Below are positions 45,615 to 56,495 of a DNA stretch of 64,000 nucleotides, in pieces. This stretch comes from Bipolaris cookei (lineage: Eukaryota > Ascomycota > Dothideomycetes > Pleosporales > Pleosporaceae): the NCBI GenBank assembly GCA_002286855.1, contig NRSV01000084.1, positions 1 through 64,000 on the forward strand, written 5' to 3'. Position 1 is the stretch's first letter. Every line of letters begins with the position of its first letter. Position numbers and translations under genes: made by a program. The notes beneath the pieces are model-generated. The model was given only the letters and a program-made list of their open reading frames with translations. It had not been told where the DNA came from and did not search any database.

Positions 45615-46764
45615 ATGCTTCCGCCAGTCGATCCAGCTGTGCTACAGCGCAATCCGAATTTCGAGGTCTTGTATAAAGATCTTTGCACTAGGAAGCTTAA
45701 TCCAAATGGCTCGACGCGGGAGACGAAGAAGCAGCGCGTGCATGATGAGATTCGCAGGGTATGATATTTTTTGAACCGATTAAAAAAACTTTTGCTTATC
45801 TCTTTGGCTGGTTCGCTCATTGACTCTGTCTCTCAAAATCTATCTTTAACTTCATGTTTGTTTCTTTGTTGACACCCAACATTGCCAATTGGCATACTTA
45901 ACTCTACAATTCATCTACCGCAATATCAGGGTCAAAAATCATCAATTATTTACAAAACAAAGCAGAAACTGACCTTCCCCACAGGCCCTATCCGCAGCCC
46001 GCACATCGTTCCTCTCAGCCCAAATCCTCATCGACACCCTCTCGAACCTACCCTCCAAAGCAGCCGACCTCCCCACAGAACTGCACTCTCTAATCGACAT
46101 CGCAACCGCCCAACTCCGCGGCCAAATCCCCGCCTCAGACCGTGAGATCCTCTCCGCAGACCTCGACTCCTTCATAACAAACAGCGATATGATCAGCGAC
46201 GCCCTCTCAACCCAATTCACAAAGACCATCACCCACCTCTGTAAAATCGCCGACCCACTGAACCCCCCTCCCCCCTCAGACCTCAGCGCAAGAGCAAACG
46301 CCCTGCAAACCGAAGCCACGGCCACTCTCCCCGATGAGCTCCAATCAGCGCATCTACATTTAACCCACAGCTTCACCGTGCTGCTAGCCACCCACTCTAC
46401 CCTCCTCACCACCGCAATCAAGATCCTCGAGCAAACGCAACAAGGCGCGTTAGCTCGGCACACGCGCTCCTCCGCCGACTTACTGCACGCACGCTCCATA
46501 CTACTGGGCTTGCAGGCCACAATCCACACGTACAGTCACCCGCCGCCCGCAGAATTCGTGGATGCGCTGAGACAGTTTAAGAAGAGTCAGGGGAGCGGAG
46601 AGAAGGCGTTGAGGGATCGCGAGGCGCTGGCGCGGAGAGAGCTCGAGCTTTATGAACGTGCGGGGGAAAAGGGGATGAGGGAGTTGGCGAGGAGGAAGGA
46701 GTGGATTGTGGGGGAGGTGCAGAGGATTGAGGAGGAGGTAAGGAAGTTAGAACGAGGGGGGTGA
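45615..46764 (+). CDS. Conserved coiled-coil protein of unknown function
   Basis: Exons are 45615-45758 and 45985-46764 (307 aa). The 226-bp intron (GTATGA..CCACAG) is long for this genome but keeps phase, joining HDEIRR to ALSAARTSF. The N-terminus has NPNFEVLYKDLCTRKLNPNGSTR. The middle is helical and Leu/Ala-rich (DALSTQFTKTITHLCKIAD). The C-terminal 80 residues (EKALRDREALARRELELYER to VQRIEEEVRKLERG) form a strongly predicted coiled coil. No signal peptide or membrane segment. No named family was recognised. Its stop is 92 bp from that of the convergent 2H phosphoesterase gene. Confidence 0.75.
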
Positions 46765-46856
46765 ATTTGCAAGTTTGAGAATGTGACATGTTTAAATTTA
46801 TTGGCTGCAACAATTTCTCCATTGAGCAATGCTAGAAGAAGAAAAATCCCGAAATT

Positions 46857-48140
46857 TCACTCGAATATAGCCTTCACAGCAATGGTTTTGTACTGCTCGT
46901 CCAGGATCTCTCCGTCGCCCTCATACGACCCACTCCAGATCTTCTTCGCGCCCATTTCACAAATGCAGACTCTATCTATGCGCACATCGCGCGCCCATAC
47001 AAAGCCCTTGTACTTCTCAATCAGATTTGTCGCATCAAATCGCATCCAGCTATTTCCATGGGGGCCATGGCCTTCGCATATTACGGGTTGGGCTTGGTCT
47101 TGATCACCATCTACTGAGCCCACCATCGATGCCGCATCATCATCATCATCATCGTTGTCTTGGCCGCGGTGCGCGTCGCCATCGTGTCGATGGTGAGGCG
47201 AAGCCTTGTGTTCGATATGCTTCAGCCCGTGTTTTAATTTCGATGATTTCGATCGTCCTCTTCCACGCCTGGGCTTTGCGTAGATGGTGTTCACGATGGT
47301 AGCGTGGAGCTTCAGCGGTCTTGTGTCTGCGACCAGGAGTCCTGCATCTGTGAACTGCTCTCTTAATGCAGAGGCAAATAAAGGCAGACGCAGCGATGGG
47401 TCCCGTGGCTTGGCGTATAGGATATTTGTTTTGTTTGGTGCTTGCATTGGCACCAAAGCTTCTAGGTTAATGGTCAAGGCATCGGTATCTGGCATCGCTG
47501 CAGGAACAAGGTTTTCTCCTATTATCCCATCTTCGGCGGCCTTTTCAGCTATGCGACGGTGGCTAATGTCGCGGAGTAGAGTGTGTCCATCCAAGTCCTT
47601 CAAGTACTGTTTGGCCTTTTCCAGTTCCTTTGCATCCAGACTCATCACCCCCAGTGTGAGATGAAGTGTACCTACCGGCCGCACCGCCTTGGCGGGTACT
47701 ATGCTATCGCTTGCTAGGTCTTTTTTGAACTGATCCAGGCCTTCTTGGAGCTGCGGCCTGCTGGCGTCTGTGACAAGTGGCAGACACAAAAAGTGGGTGA
47801 GCGGAGGTTTCTTTGCTCCACCCTTACCGTTCTTCTTACTTCCTCGTGGATGCTGGCCGGTAGATACAGATGAAAAGTCTTGCGTTGGAGATCCTTGTAG
47901 CGATGTCCTGATCTCCGTGTTGTCGCGCAGTTTCTCGCCATCTAGGAAGTCGTTGTAGTCACTTCTTGACTTTTTCTTGCCCATGATCGGCGATGAGCTG
48001 TAAAACCGGGTATCTAGAAGCTGATTTGGTGGCTGCTTTGTAAGGATAGAGGCAGTAGCTGCACTTGCAGCTGCAATAGTAATGCAACAGTTGATTGGTC
48101 CAGGAGCAGCTCGACGCAAGATCGTCGCCGCAACCAGCAT
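46857..48140 (-). CDS. 2H phosphoesterase (AKAP7/ASCC1-like), possible mitochondrial form
   Basis: Single exon, 427 aa from the ATG at 48140. The core has two HxT/HxA-T motifs separated by about 140 residues, LHLTLGVMSL and LHATIVNTIYA. This is the signature of the 2H (LigT-like, AKAP7 NLS / ASCC1) family, whose members act on cyclic or 2'-5'-linked RNA ends. THFLCLPLV opens the domain. A low-complexity insert rich in His, Asp and Arg (HHRHDGDAHRGQDNDDDDDD) precedes the last strand block. The first 52 residues are Ala/Arg/Ser-rich without acidic residues until residue 43 and look like a mitochondrial presequence. A second ATG (MGKKKSRSDYN, 47984) would make a cytosolic or nuclear form. Confidence 0.85.
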   Translation of the reverse strand: MLVAATILRRAAPGPINCCITIAAASAATASILTKQPPNQLLDTRFYSSSPIMGKKKSRSDYNDFLDGEKLRDNTEIRTSLQGSPTQDFSSVSTGQHPRGSKKNGKGGAKKPPLTHFLCLPLVTDASRPQLQEGLDQFKKDLASDSIVPAKAVRPVGTLHLTLGVMSLDAKELEKAKQYLKDLDGHTLLRDISHRRIAEKAAEDGIIGENLVPAAMPDTDALTINLEALVPMQAPNKTNILYAKPRDPSLRLPLFASALREQFTDAGLLVADTRPLKLHATIVNTIYAKPRRGRGRSKSSKLKHGLKHIEHKASPHHRHDGDAHRGQDNDDDDDDAASMVGSVDGDQDQAQPVICEGHGPHGNSWMRFDATNLIEKYKGFVWARDVRIDRVCICEMGAKKIWSGSYEGDGEILDEQYKTIAVKAIFE

Positions 48141-48903
48141 AAGACGTCGGCTACGCTGAGCGGGAGAACGGACAACCCGGCAAGCAGATTAAACGTAGAT
48201 GCAAAAACAGAATAAAAATGAAGAATCAGTCGCGCCGAACAAGACACACGACAAGACCAACGACAACGTCGGCAGCGTTTAGGAAAAGTGGTGTCAAAAA
48301 GGGCGCCTAATCAACGATAATAAAGGTGTTTTTGATGTTGAGCTTCCATGGGTCAGCCTGGTAGCCTATCACAGGCCTTTGCATGAGCGACGAGTGACGT
48401 AGGCCCCAAGGTGGGGTGACTGACAGGCGCCGCTGCAGCCTCCGTCGCCGCTTCTTCTCAAGCGCGTTAGGCGTTCGGCCCTTTGCTGTTTAGCACCTGG
48501 TAGGGCTGAGAAACCTTCTACGGTGTATAGGAAGCGTGTAAATCACAAGAAATTGACCTTGTTTGCCCTTTTGAACAGCCCTCAAGTCTAACACATTCTA
48601 ACGTAGAAATATCAATAAGCCGAGTTAGGGCGAACTATTTAGAGTGCAACCTACCCAACAATGGCATATACACAATAAAACAGCCCTAGAAACTCAACAC
48701 AAGGATGCAACATAGGAAGAGGATTCGTAAAAAAAAATTGGGGCGTGGCAGTAGGTAGGGTAGGAGGACCAGAGTCGCGCAGCGCTCGTCGAAGCGGACA
48801 ATCTGGAGCTTGCCTGCCGTAGGCGCTATATATACCCCGCAAATAAGCATGACGAGTGCGAGACGGGTGCTCGCGCCATTGCTCTCTGGCGGTGGTATGC
48901 CCC
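48141..48903. other. Intergenic
   Basis: 763 bp with no supported gene; promoter of the 2H gene and 3' region of the Ypd1-like gene. Confidence 0.4.
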
Positions 48904-49659
48904 TCAAGCTTCATCGTCGTCTTTGTAGAACTCCTTGAGGATGTCCTTGACGTCTGCAAACTCCTTCTTGGCCTGCTTAATGATCTTGCCCAAGTTCTCC
49001 TGAGCCTGCTCTTCTGTAATGTCCTTTGTGCCTGCGTCGTCCTTCAATTGACCGTAATGTTGGATCTTCTCGCACGAGTCCTTGACTTTGGTGAGGCCGA
49101 GCGTGGCTGACGAGCCCTTGAGGAAATGGCCGAGCTCACTCAGCTCCTTGAGGTACTTGCCCTCCTTCTTTTCTCTATCTCGCGTATTAGCCGTAGTACT
49201 GTGAGACGAGGCTGGCATGCCGTGCGGGGAGGGGCAGGGCGTGGGCGCATGTGTGGCGTCACCATGAAAGCGCGCGGCGGGCACTCACAGCTCCTTGTCC
49301 ATCTTCTTGAAAGTCTGGTCTGCCTGGCCAAAAAAGTCGTAGACGATGCTTTTGCTGAACTCGCGCTCGTCCTCGTCCTCGTCCATCTCGAGAATCTGCT
49401 CAAAGGTGGCAGGGTCGATCTGATCCTCAGCGCCGGGAATCGACATGATGTCGCCGCTCTGCTGGCAAAAAGGATTAGGTTAGGAGGTAAAGATTGCTCA
49501 GCGCCGTAGTGCGGATGCAAAGTGGGCAAGGCAAGAACAGTAGATAAGGGAGAGACACATGCTGGGACGTGGGCAGGGACATGGTGGGGTCCTAGGCAAG
49601 GGCAACTAGAGGGACGAGGGGCAGAGGGGCACACGAACCTTGTCGTCGGTAGCCGACAT
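48904..49659 (-). CDS. YPD1: Histidine phosphotransfer (HPt) protein, Ypd1 orthologue
   Basis: Exons are 49659-49639 (seven codons, MSATDDK), 49461-49289 and 49174-48904 (154 aa). Introns are 177 and 114 bp, with donors GTTCGT and GTGAGT. Splices read TDDK|QSGDIM and MDKE-L-EKKEGKYL, both in phase. The HPt four-helix bundle begins IDPATFEQILEMDED. The phospho-accepting His lies in LGHFLKGSSATLGL, and the conserved SCEKIQHYG follows. The family passes phosphate from hybrid histidine kinases (Sln1/Nik1) to the response regulators Ssk1 and Skn7, controlling the HOG osmotic-stress pathway. It acts in cytosol and nucleus. Length is close to yeast Ypd1 (167 aa). Confidence 0.93.
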
Positions 49660-51881
49660 TTTTGCTCAAGACCAGACGGCGAAGGCGATAGGGCAGAGGG
49701 CGGTGGTGAATCCGGACGACGATGCTGTCGACACCGTATGGGACTGGTGTCGCAGCGAAGGGCAACTATTGGGGGGCGCGAACGGATATTTTTTCGCGCC
49801 TTAGCAGTGGGCCGTGCGGCTGTCGGATTCACCTGCGGGGGCTGGATCGGGCTTAGTGGGAGACAGAAAAGGGTCGGCCCGTGGGTGTTGTTGTGAGCGC
49901 CGTTGCTAGAGCTGAGGACGTTGTCCAAGGGTCAGTGTCTAGGGATGATGCAGGGTGGGCAATCGAGTGTGTCTGTGACTGCGACTGCCGAACTACTACG
50001 CACAAGAGCTGAGACTAAGTCGCGCCTCTAGACCGTTAGTTCGTATTGCTTCCACGGGGCCGGATGCTGGGTGAAGCGGCTGCAGCTATGCTCGTCACGG
50101 GCAGAATTGGGACCGAAGTGGGTGTTGGATAGGATGGTAAGAGGAAAGCAGTTTTGGCAGCAATAGTCACGGGAATGTGGCTCATATACGGCGGGCAGTG
50201 TTCTAGAAAGTGAGGGTTGCGATGTTTGCATCACCGCAAAAAGAGAGGAGGGGGGAGAGGGGCAGAAGGGGGGCACGGGATGAGCAGTGGAATAAGGGCT
50301 CGATACAGGCGGGTGGATACCTCGACGTCAATCGGCAGCCATCACTCGCCGTTGATCGCCTGTTACGAAGCCGTCCTCTGCTACTCTCTTCCTGGCGGCT
50401 GACTGGAGACCACCCCCCCTCCCTCGCAGTCATAGTCATCGGGTACCCGGCCAAAGGCAATGCGCCGCACCCAAGTCGTGTGGAGTCGTGTCCTCTGACC
50501 TGGCATGTTGCCTGCAACGCCGTGTGCCTCTGCGGCTGATGAGGCTAGCCAAAGCCATGGCTCCTACCGCCCTGACCCGTCGGGAGAGCAGTTGAATACG
50601 CCCTCAAGACGGAAGAGAAAAGAAGAGCAGTCGAGTGTGCGCCAAGAAGGCCTGGAAGCGGATCGAAAAGGGTTTTCTCCGCGGTAGAAACTCTTGAGGC
50701 GGGGTGCCAGCGTAGGAATATAAACAAAGACGAGGGTTGGGTTTTTTTGCTTCACGACAAACGACGTCACATTGTAAGCTGTCGTCATTGCGCATGCGCA
50801 TTTGCCAGACCCTGAATTGGGGCTTGCTGGGTTGAGCTAACCACTCAAGACCGCGTACAGCCGCCGTTTGGCCCTACCCTCTTGCATGTCCATGTATCTA
50901 TGTATCTATGTGCAGGGCTTGTTTCTCTTGAACCTAATAGCCATGCACGTACATCACGGATGCCACAGACACCGCCTCAAAAAAAAACAAAGCGACGCCA
51001 TAGGGCCGGGCATTGAACCCACACACGACAGGCCTGCCCCATGGACCCTGGCCATGGTTTTTCCGTCCAAACCTGCGTCATGCGTGATTCATGCTCTTCC
51101 GGCCTTCTCCGAAATGCAATAGGCTGCTGCTGTCTCGTTGCCAACAACTAGTCCACTCTCAAGCAAATGGCGGGAGGAGGGCGGCATGGAAACGCCCAGG
51201 ATCGGCCTTAATGAGGTTTGGTGTGCACGACAGCGGAGGCCCTAGCCATTGCAGCGCTGCAGGGTAAACGAGTGGAGCAATTCTTATTGCAGTCTGATTG
51301 GCGTGAGTATGCTTGGTAGACGATACGTTGAGCGGTACCGGGCCAGTTTTTTTGTTGACCACCAAGCTCACCAAGCCTGACCGGTCTGCATTTCTTCCAT
51401 GTCAAACAATGACTCAAGAAGTCTGCGAACTGGCAAGGCTGAAAATAACCGTAGTAACTCACCCTAGGCAAGCAGCGAAGTCGGCCATGCACGCTTGTCT
51501 CTTGCACGCGAGCAGTAGGTCGAAGCTTTCGGGAACTAACTAGCGCCATGACTGTCTACTACGACACAACAGCCCCCTCACACGGAAGGGATCATCGCCC
51601 GCCTTCATCGTCTCACCGCAAATAGCCAACCACGTGCCGCCTCTGGGGGCTTCAGTGAGCAAACACACAATCCTCGGTGAAGGATTCCGAGCTTTAGTGC
51701 AATGCTTCAGATCGACCGATTCGATCCCAAAAGACAAAAAAAGACACGAGCACACCCCAAGGATCGAAGAGACATGTCATTTCTCGTATACATACGTACA
51801 CATTTCATAATCTAGCCGTTCAATGCAGCCCCCGGATCATGCACGGCAGCCATGAGCCGACGAAAGAGCCCGTCACCTTGC
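49660..51881. other. Long intergenic region upstream of the Ypd1-like gene
   Basis: About 2.2 kb with no supported gene. The 400 bp next to the Ypd1 start are GC-rich. An A/T homopolymer and a B-box-like sequence lie near 50980-51020 (see rejected items). Confidence 0.4.
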
Positions 51882-53393
51882 TTAACCCTTGACCTTGTAA
51901 ATAGCCTCTGCAAGGCGTCCGACGTTCTCGCTGGTGATACCAGCGACCGAGATGCGGCCGTCCTTGGTGGCATATACCGAGTGCTGTCACGTTAGCTGGG
52001 TCTAGTATCACATGGCATGTGGTGCCCAACTTACCTCCTTTGCTAGTTTGTCCATCTGCTCCGGTGTCAGACCCGTGTAGGCGAACATACCAATCTGCGA
52101 TGTAATGTGGCTCCAGTCGTGCTTGCTCCCGAGTTTCTCAAGGTTTTCCCTGAGCAGAGCACGCATGGTGATGATGCGGTCAGCCATTCCCTTGACCTCG
52201 CCAAGCCATTGCTTGTTGAGCGAGGTGTCGTTCAGAATCTCAGAGGCAATGCGGGCACCGTGAACTGGGGGGTTGGAGTACATTGGGCGGACAATGATCT
52301 TGATCTGTGAGTCGACGCGCTTCTTCTCTTCGGCAGATTCGCAAACAACAGAGAAGGCACCCACACGCTCACCATACAGACCCATGTTCTTGGCAAACGA
52401 CTGGGCCAGGACAGGGCGGAGACCCTCCTTGATGAAGTAGCGGAGGGCAAAGGCGTCCTTGGTGGTGTCACCGCTGGCAAAGCCCTGGTAGGCCATGTCA
52501 AAGAAGGGGAAGTGATCACCCTCCTTGACAGCATCGGCAATCTTGGTCCACTGCTCCTCGGTGGGGTCGACACCAGTGGGGTTGTGTGCGCAGGCGTGGA
52601 GCAGGACAATGCTGTTCTTGGGCATGGCCTTGATGTCGGCAATCATTCCCTCGAAGTCGAGGCCAATTGTGTCCTTGTTGTAGTAGCGGTACTTCTCGAC
52701 CTTGAGACCTGAGTCCTTGAAGACAGCATTGTGGTTGGCCCATGATGGCGTGGGGATGTAGATGGTCTTGGGGCCAGGGTAGTGACGCTCGAGGAAGGCG
52801 CCACCAATGCGCAGGGCGCCAGTACCTGAGATGGACTGGGTGACGGCGATGCTGTCATCGTTGAGGGGCTTCGAGTCGGCGCCATATGCGAGCTTGAGAG
52901 CAGCCTTTGTGAAATTGGGTACACCAGTGATGCCAGCGTACTCCTTGTCCAGCGAAGAGTCGACGACCTTTTTCTCCGCCTCTCTCACCGAGGGCAAGAC
53001 GTAGGGCTTGCCCTTGTCGTCGCGGTACGCACCGGCGCCTGAGGATGCAGAGTCAGTCACGTCTTTGCTCTGAGAAGCTATTGCGGTTCACTGACCGAGG
53101 TTGATCTTCTTGGGGTTGCTGTCGGCCTTGAAGGCTTCAGTGATACCCAAAATGGCCTGGAGAGAGCATTGTGAGCTGGCGCGCGGCTATCATGTCTACA
53201 GGGCGGGTGCACATACATCCTAGACGTGTGGGTTAGCATTGGCACGAGTCAATTGGGCCGCAGCTTGCTTTTGGCCACTTACTGGAGGGCCCTGGGGCAC
53301 CTGCGACCATGCCGAGACAGCTCGGACACTGGATTTGAGCGACAGCTGCTTGGTCGCCGCCTGGCGCAGCGCCGTGCGGGATGAGGCGAGCAT
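51882..53393 (-). CDS. AAT1: Mitochondrial aspartate aminotransferase, with a 3-nt microexon
   Basis: Exons are 53393-53283, 53217-53219 (GAT only), 53156-53096, 53038-52035 and 51983-51882 (426 aa). Residues 1-28 form an Arg/Ser/Ala-rich mitochondrial presequence (MLASSRTALRQAATKQLSLK). The mature start is WSQVPQGPP-D-AILGITEAFK. Other landmarks are GAYRDDKGKPYVLPSVREAE, SISGTGALRIGG, HNPTGVDPT, the PLP-binding Lys in QSFAKNMGLYGER, and NPPVHGARI. The C-terminus is AKEHSVYATKDGRISVAGI. It interconverts aspartate and 2-oxoglutarate with oxaloacetate and glutamate in the matrix (malate-aspartate shuttle). The Asp after GPP is conserved in the family and here can come only from the 3-nt exon between two complete introns (63 and 60 bp). 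It diverges from GEP3. Confidence 0.94.
53217..53219 (-). other. AAT1: Putative 3-nucleotide microexon (GAT, Asp) of AAT1
   Basis: On the minus strand the sequence reads CTAACCCACACGTCTAG, then GAT, then GTATGT. The upstream intron has donor GTAAGT and a CTAAC branch site. The downstream intron has GTATGT, CTCAC and CTCCAG. All junctions are phase 0. Skipping it would delete only the Asp. Confidence 0.75.
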
Positions 53394-53798
53394 AGTAGAA
53401 ACCGGCTGCGAGATGAGAAAGCGAGAGGCGGGTAGAGAGAAGACAAGACAATGCTTCGTGGATGAAACAGAAGCAGCTGTGACTGTATTAGAGTACGTAG
53501 GTCGTTGCAGTGGGTGGTCTGAGCAAAATACCCCAGAAACGCAATAGTTCCCACGCCCGCCGCGGAACCTCTAGTATGTCATGTTCCTATGACTCAGGCT
53601 CGCACACCATGTCTGCCTCCGATTGGCCAGCTGCCTGCCATACATCCCTGCTCCTTCCGCTGTCGCCATGGTAATTTTTTTCTGGACAGCCGCTGCGCGT
53701 CGCGTGAGAGCCGCCTACGTAGTGTGTAACCACCGTAGTACGATACATACATAGCATGTAGCCACAATTACTACACCAGTCTCCTGTTCTTCCCCAGC
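53394..53798. promoter_or_regulatory. Shared divergent promoter of AAT1 and GEP3
   Basis: 405 bp between two divergent ATGs, both for mitochondrial proteins. No specific binding site is claimed. Confidence 0.5.
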
Positions 53799-56048
53799 AT
53801 GCGACGCGCTCTCATCCAGGCCGGGACACTGCTGAACCATGAAGCCTCGATACCACTGTTTCTCTGCCCTGCCCTACTTAGAGCCCCCATAGCCACCACT
53901 CGCTGCGGTCCCTCCCGAGCCAGGTCGTCGACAAACTTTTCAACGTCAAGACCAATAAAGGACCAGGTCCGCGCTGCTGTGTCTCTCCCCGAAAACCATG
54001 ATGCACCCCCACAGAATCCACCAGCTTCAAGATCCCTACCTCGAGCGTGCCCGGGATGTGGTGCACCCGCTCAGATTTACGAACAAAATGAAGCGGGGTA
54101 CTATAACATAGACAGGAAGGCAGTACGTGCCTATCTCAATTCAGTCCCAGACATGCCAAAAGATACGGCGATCCAAGAAGACCATGTTTACGAAAAGGCA
54201 CTCAGCAACGTCGATCCCCAGCTGCTGGGAGAGTTGGGCATTGCCAAAGAGGGGAAACAAGTCCCCAACGACAATGACCCACCACCAACACCCATGTGCG
54301 ACCGATGCCACAACCTCCTCCACCATCGCCTAGGGTCACCTATCCACCATCCGACCGTTGATGCCATACAACAGACCATTGCCGAGTCTCCGCACCGACG
54401 CAACCACATCTACCATGTCGTCGACGCTGCCGACTTCCCCCTTTCCATTGTCCCGAACCTACAGTCGTCTTTGCGCATTCCCAAACTGCGAACACAAAAT
54501 AGGCGAGCCAAGCACAAGGGCTGGGTCGCCAACGACCGCATTGCAGAGGTCAGCTTCATCATCACGAGGGCCGATCTCCTAGCGCCAAAAAAGGAGCAAG
54601 TCGATGCGCTTATGCCGTATATTCGAGATGTGCTTCGCGATGCCCTTGGTCGTCAGAATGCGAATGCGCGTCTAGGCAATGTACGCCTCGTCAGTGCGAA
54701 GCGGGGATGGTGGACCAAGCAGGTAAAAGAAGACATATGGGATCGCGGAGGTGCAGGTTGGATGGTCGGCAAGGTCAACGTGGGAAAATCAAATCTCTTC
54801 GAAGCTGTCTTTCCTAAAGGACGGGGGGCAGATTATCAGGATGTGCGCAAGATCCGGAGCGCAGCAGAACGAGAAGCAATGCTTCGCAATGCAAAGACAC
54901 TGGATGAGCTTGTGCAGGTCCAGCGGCAACTCGCTGAAGAGGATGCTGAGACGGAGCTTTTGAAAAACAAGCCGCAGGAACATCTTCACCAACCTCCAGA
55001 GGAACTTGAAGAAACGCCCGAAGAAGATGATATCGACGACCCGGACACCCTCCTTCCCCCGCCCCAACCATTCACACCCTATCCCGTTCTCCCGATTGCC
55101 TCTTCGCTGCCTGGAACGACTGCATCTCCGATTCGCATACCGTTTGGGCAGAACAGAGGTGAACTCATCGACCTTCCGGGTCTTGCACGCACAACCCCCG
55201 GGCTAGAAACTTTTGTCCAGCCCGCAGCACATGACGACCTTGTAATGAAGAATCGCATCAACTCGGAACGCTACACCCTCAAACCAGGTCAATCTCTAAT
55301 CCTTGGCGGAGGCTTGATTCGAATAACTCCTGTAACCCAAGACCTTGTCTTTCTCGTTTACCCCTTTGTGCCCATCCATCCACACGTCACGCGCACCGAA
55401 AAAGCAGAAGAATACCAGGCCCAAACCTCCGAACGCCAACTCCAAACACCACCCATTCTCGCCCCAAACGTCGGTTCTAAAATGCACTCAGCAGGCAAAT
55501 TCCAACTAAAATGGGACGTAACCAAGAAAATCGCCGGCCCCGTAACCTCGCCCCTCGCCGGCAAAATGAAGCCCGAAAACCTCCCCTTCAGAATATGGGG
55601 CACAGACATCCTCATCGAGGGCGTCGGCTGGGTCGAAGTCTCAGCGCAGACGCGCAGGCCCCAGGGCTGGTCTCCCCCAGGTCTCATCAAGAAAGATCCC
55701 AACCAAGCCCGACTCGACCGCCAAGCTAGACTGCAAGCTGAAGCTGACCGTAAACAGCGTAAATTCGATGCTCTTGCGCGTGCAGAGCGCGAGGGCAGGG
55801 ATCCCCAGGAAGTCCTTGAAGAAGAGTTCTACGAGGAGAATAAGAGGGGGTTGATGGAGCAGTGGGAAGAGGATTATCCTGAGATTGAAGTCTTTTCCCC
55901 GCTGGGCAAGTTTGTGGGACAACGACGGCCCATGTGTGCTAGTACTGTTAGTGGGCCAAAGCAGATTTCTAGTAGGGAGAGGAAACAGCGGCCGAGGCGG
56001 AGTATGGTTAGTGTAAAGCGACAGAGGAAGCCAAAGGGCGCGAGCTGA
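53799..56048 (+). CDS. GEP3: Mitochondrial circularly permuted GTPase, GEP3 family
   Basis: Single exon, 749 aa. The N-terminal 50 residues are a mitochondrial presequence rich in Arg/Ser/Thr. A treble-clef-type zinc finger has CPGCGAPAQ (about residue 84) and CDRCHNLLHH (about 166). The GTPase motifs are in permuted order, as in YqeH: G4-like ITRADLL (about 256), G5 VSAKRGW, then G1 GKVNVGKSNL (about 325) and G3 DLPG (about 457). TTASPIRIPF between them corresponds to the switch I region. YqeH-like proteins and yeast Gep3/Mtg3 act in small mitochondrial ribosomal subunit assembly. The C-terminal 200 residues include IWGTDILIEGVGWVE and a long charged helix. It is longer than yeast Gep3 (556 aa), mainly from an acidic insert after G1. 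Confidence 0.88.
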   Translation: MRRALIQAGTLLNHEASIPLFLCPALLRAPIATTRCGPSRARSSTNFSTSRPIKDQVRAAVSLPENHDAPPQNPPASRSLPRACPGCGAPAQIYEQNEAGYYNIDRKAVRAYLNSVPDMPKDTAIQEDHVYEKALSNVDPQLLGELGIAKEGKQVPNDNDPPPTPMCDRCHNLLHHRLGSPIHHPTVDAIQQTIAESPHRRNHIYHVVDAADFPLSIVPNLQSSLRIPKLRTQNRRAKHKGWVANDRIAEVSFIITRADLLAPKKEQVDALMPYIRDVLRDALGRQNANARLGNVRLVSAKRGWWTKQVKEDIWDRGGAGWMVGKVNVGKSNLFEAVFPKGRGADYQDVRKIRSAAEREAMLRNAKTLDELVQVQRQLAEEDAETELLKNKPQEHLHQPPEELEETPEEDDIDDPDTLLPPPQPFTPYPVLPIASSLPGTTASPIRIPFGQNRGELIDLPGLARTTPGLETFVQPAAHDDLVMKNRINSERYTLKPGQSLILGGGLIRITPVTQDLVFLVYPFVPIHPHVTRTEKAEEYQAQTSERQLQTPPILAPNVGSKMHSAGKFQLKWDVTKKIAGPVTSPLAGKMKPENLPFRIWGTDILIEGVGWVEVSAQTRRPQGWSPPGLIKKDPNQARLDRQARLQAEADRKQRKFDALARAEREGRDPQEVLEEEFYEENKRGLMEQWEEDYPEIEVFSPLGKFVGQRRPMCASTVSGPKQISSRERKQRPRRSMVSVKRQRKPKGAS

Positions 56049-56495
56049 GTAGCGAGTTGAGTCTTAGATACGATTTCAAGTAACAATACATCTTTTCTCA
56101 ATAATCGATTTTAGCTATGCGGACGTTTGTGATCAAATAAGGAAAAATAATACCCAAAACGTATCGGTTCGATAATCTCACATCTCGCCACGATACCGAG
56201 CTCAAGTCCATGGATTGAAAAGCATTCAGAAAGACTCCCATTACATGTTAACCAGGAAATCGGCAATTACATGGGTGTCCCCCTACTCCAACCATCCCCC
56301 CGCCCCTTTCCACGGCAGGGTTATATACCATGGCTTGCGATGCGATACCAACGCCTTGAACGCCAGTCTATCCATCCTCCCTTTACCCCACCCCGTCCCC
56401 CTGAGTATTCACCATCCTCGCCTTTATCATGGTACCCTTGTATTGTCCGACTCTAGCGTCAACGAGAGAAAATCCCTGCCCAAGGGCTTGTATGT
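56049..56495. other. Convergent 3' region between GEP3 and the mannosyltransferase gene
   Basis: 447 bp; nothing coding recognised. Confidence 0.4.

Noticed and set aside
50990..51060. tRNA-like signal on the minus strand (GGTTCAATGCC B-box-like motif followed by a T run)
   Set aside because: T-arm and acceptor stems do not pair properly and the span to any 5' acceptor partner is too short for a tRNA.
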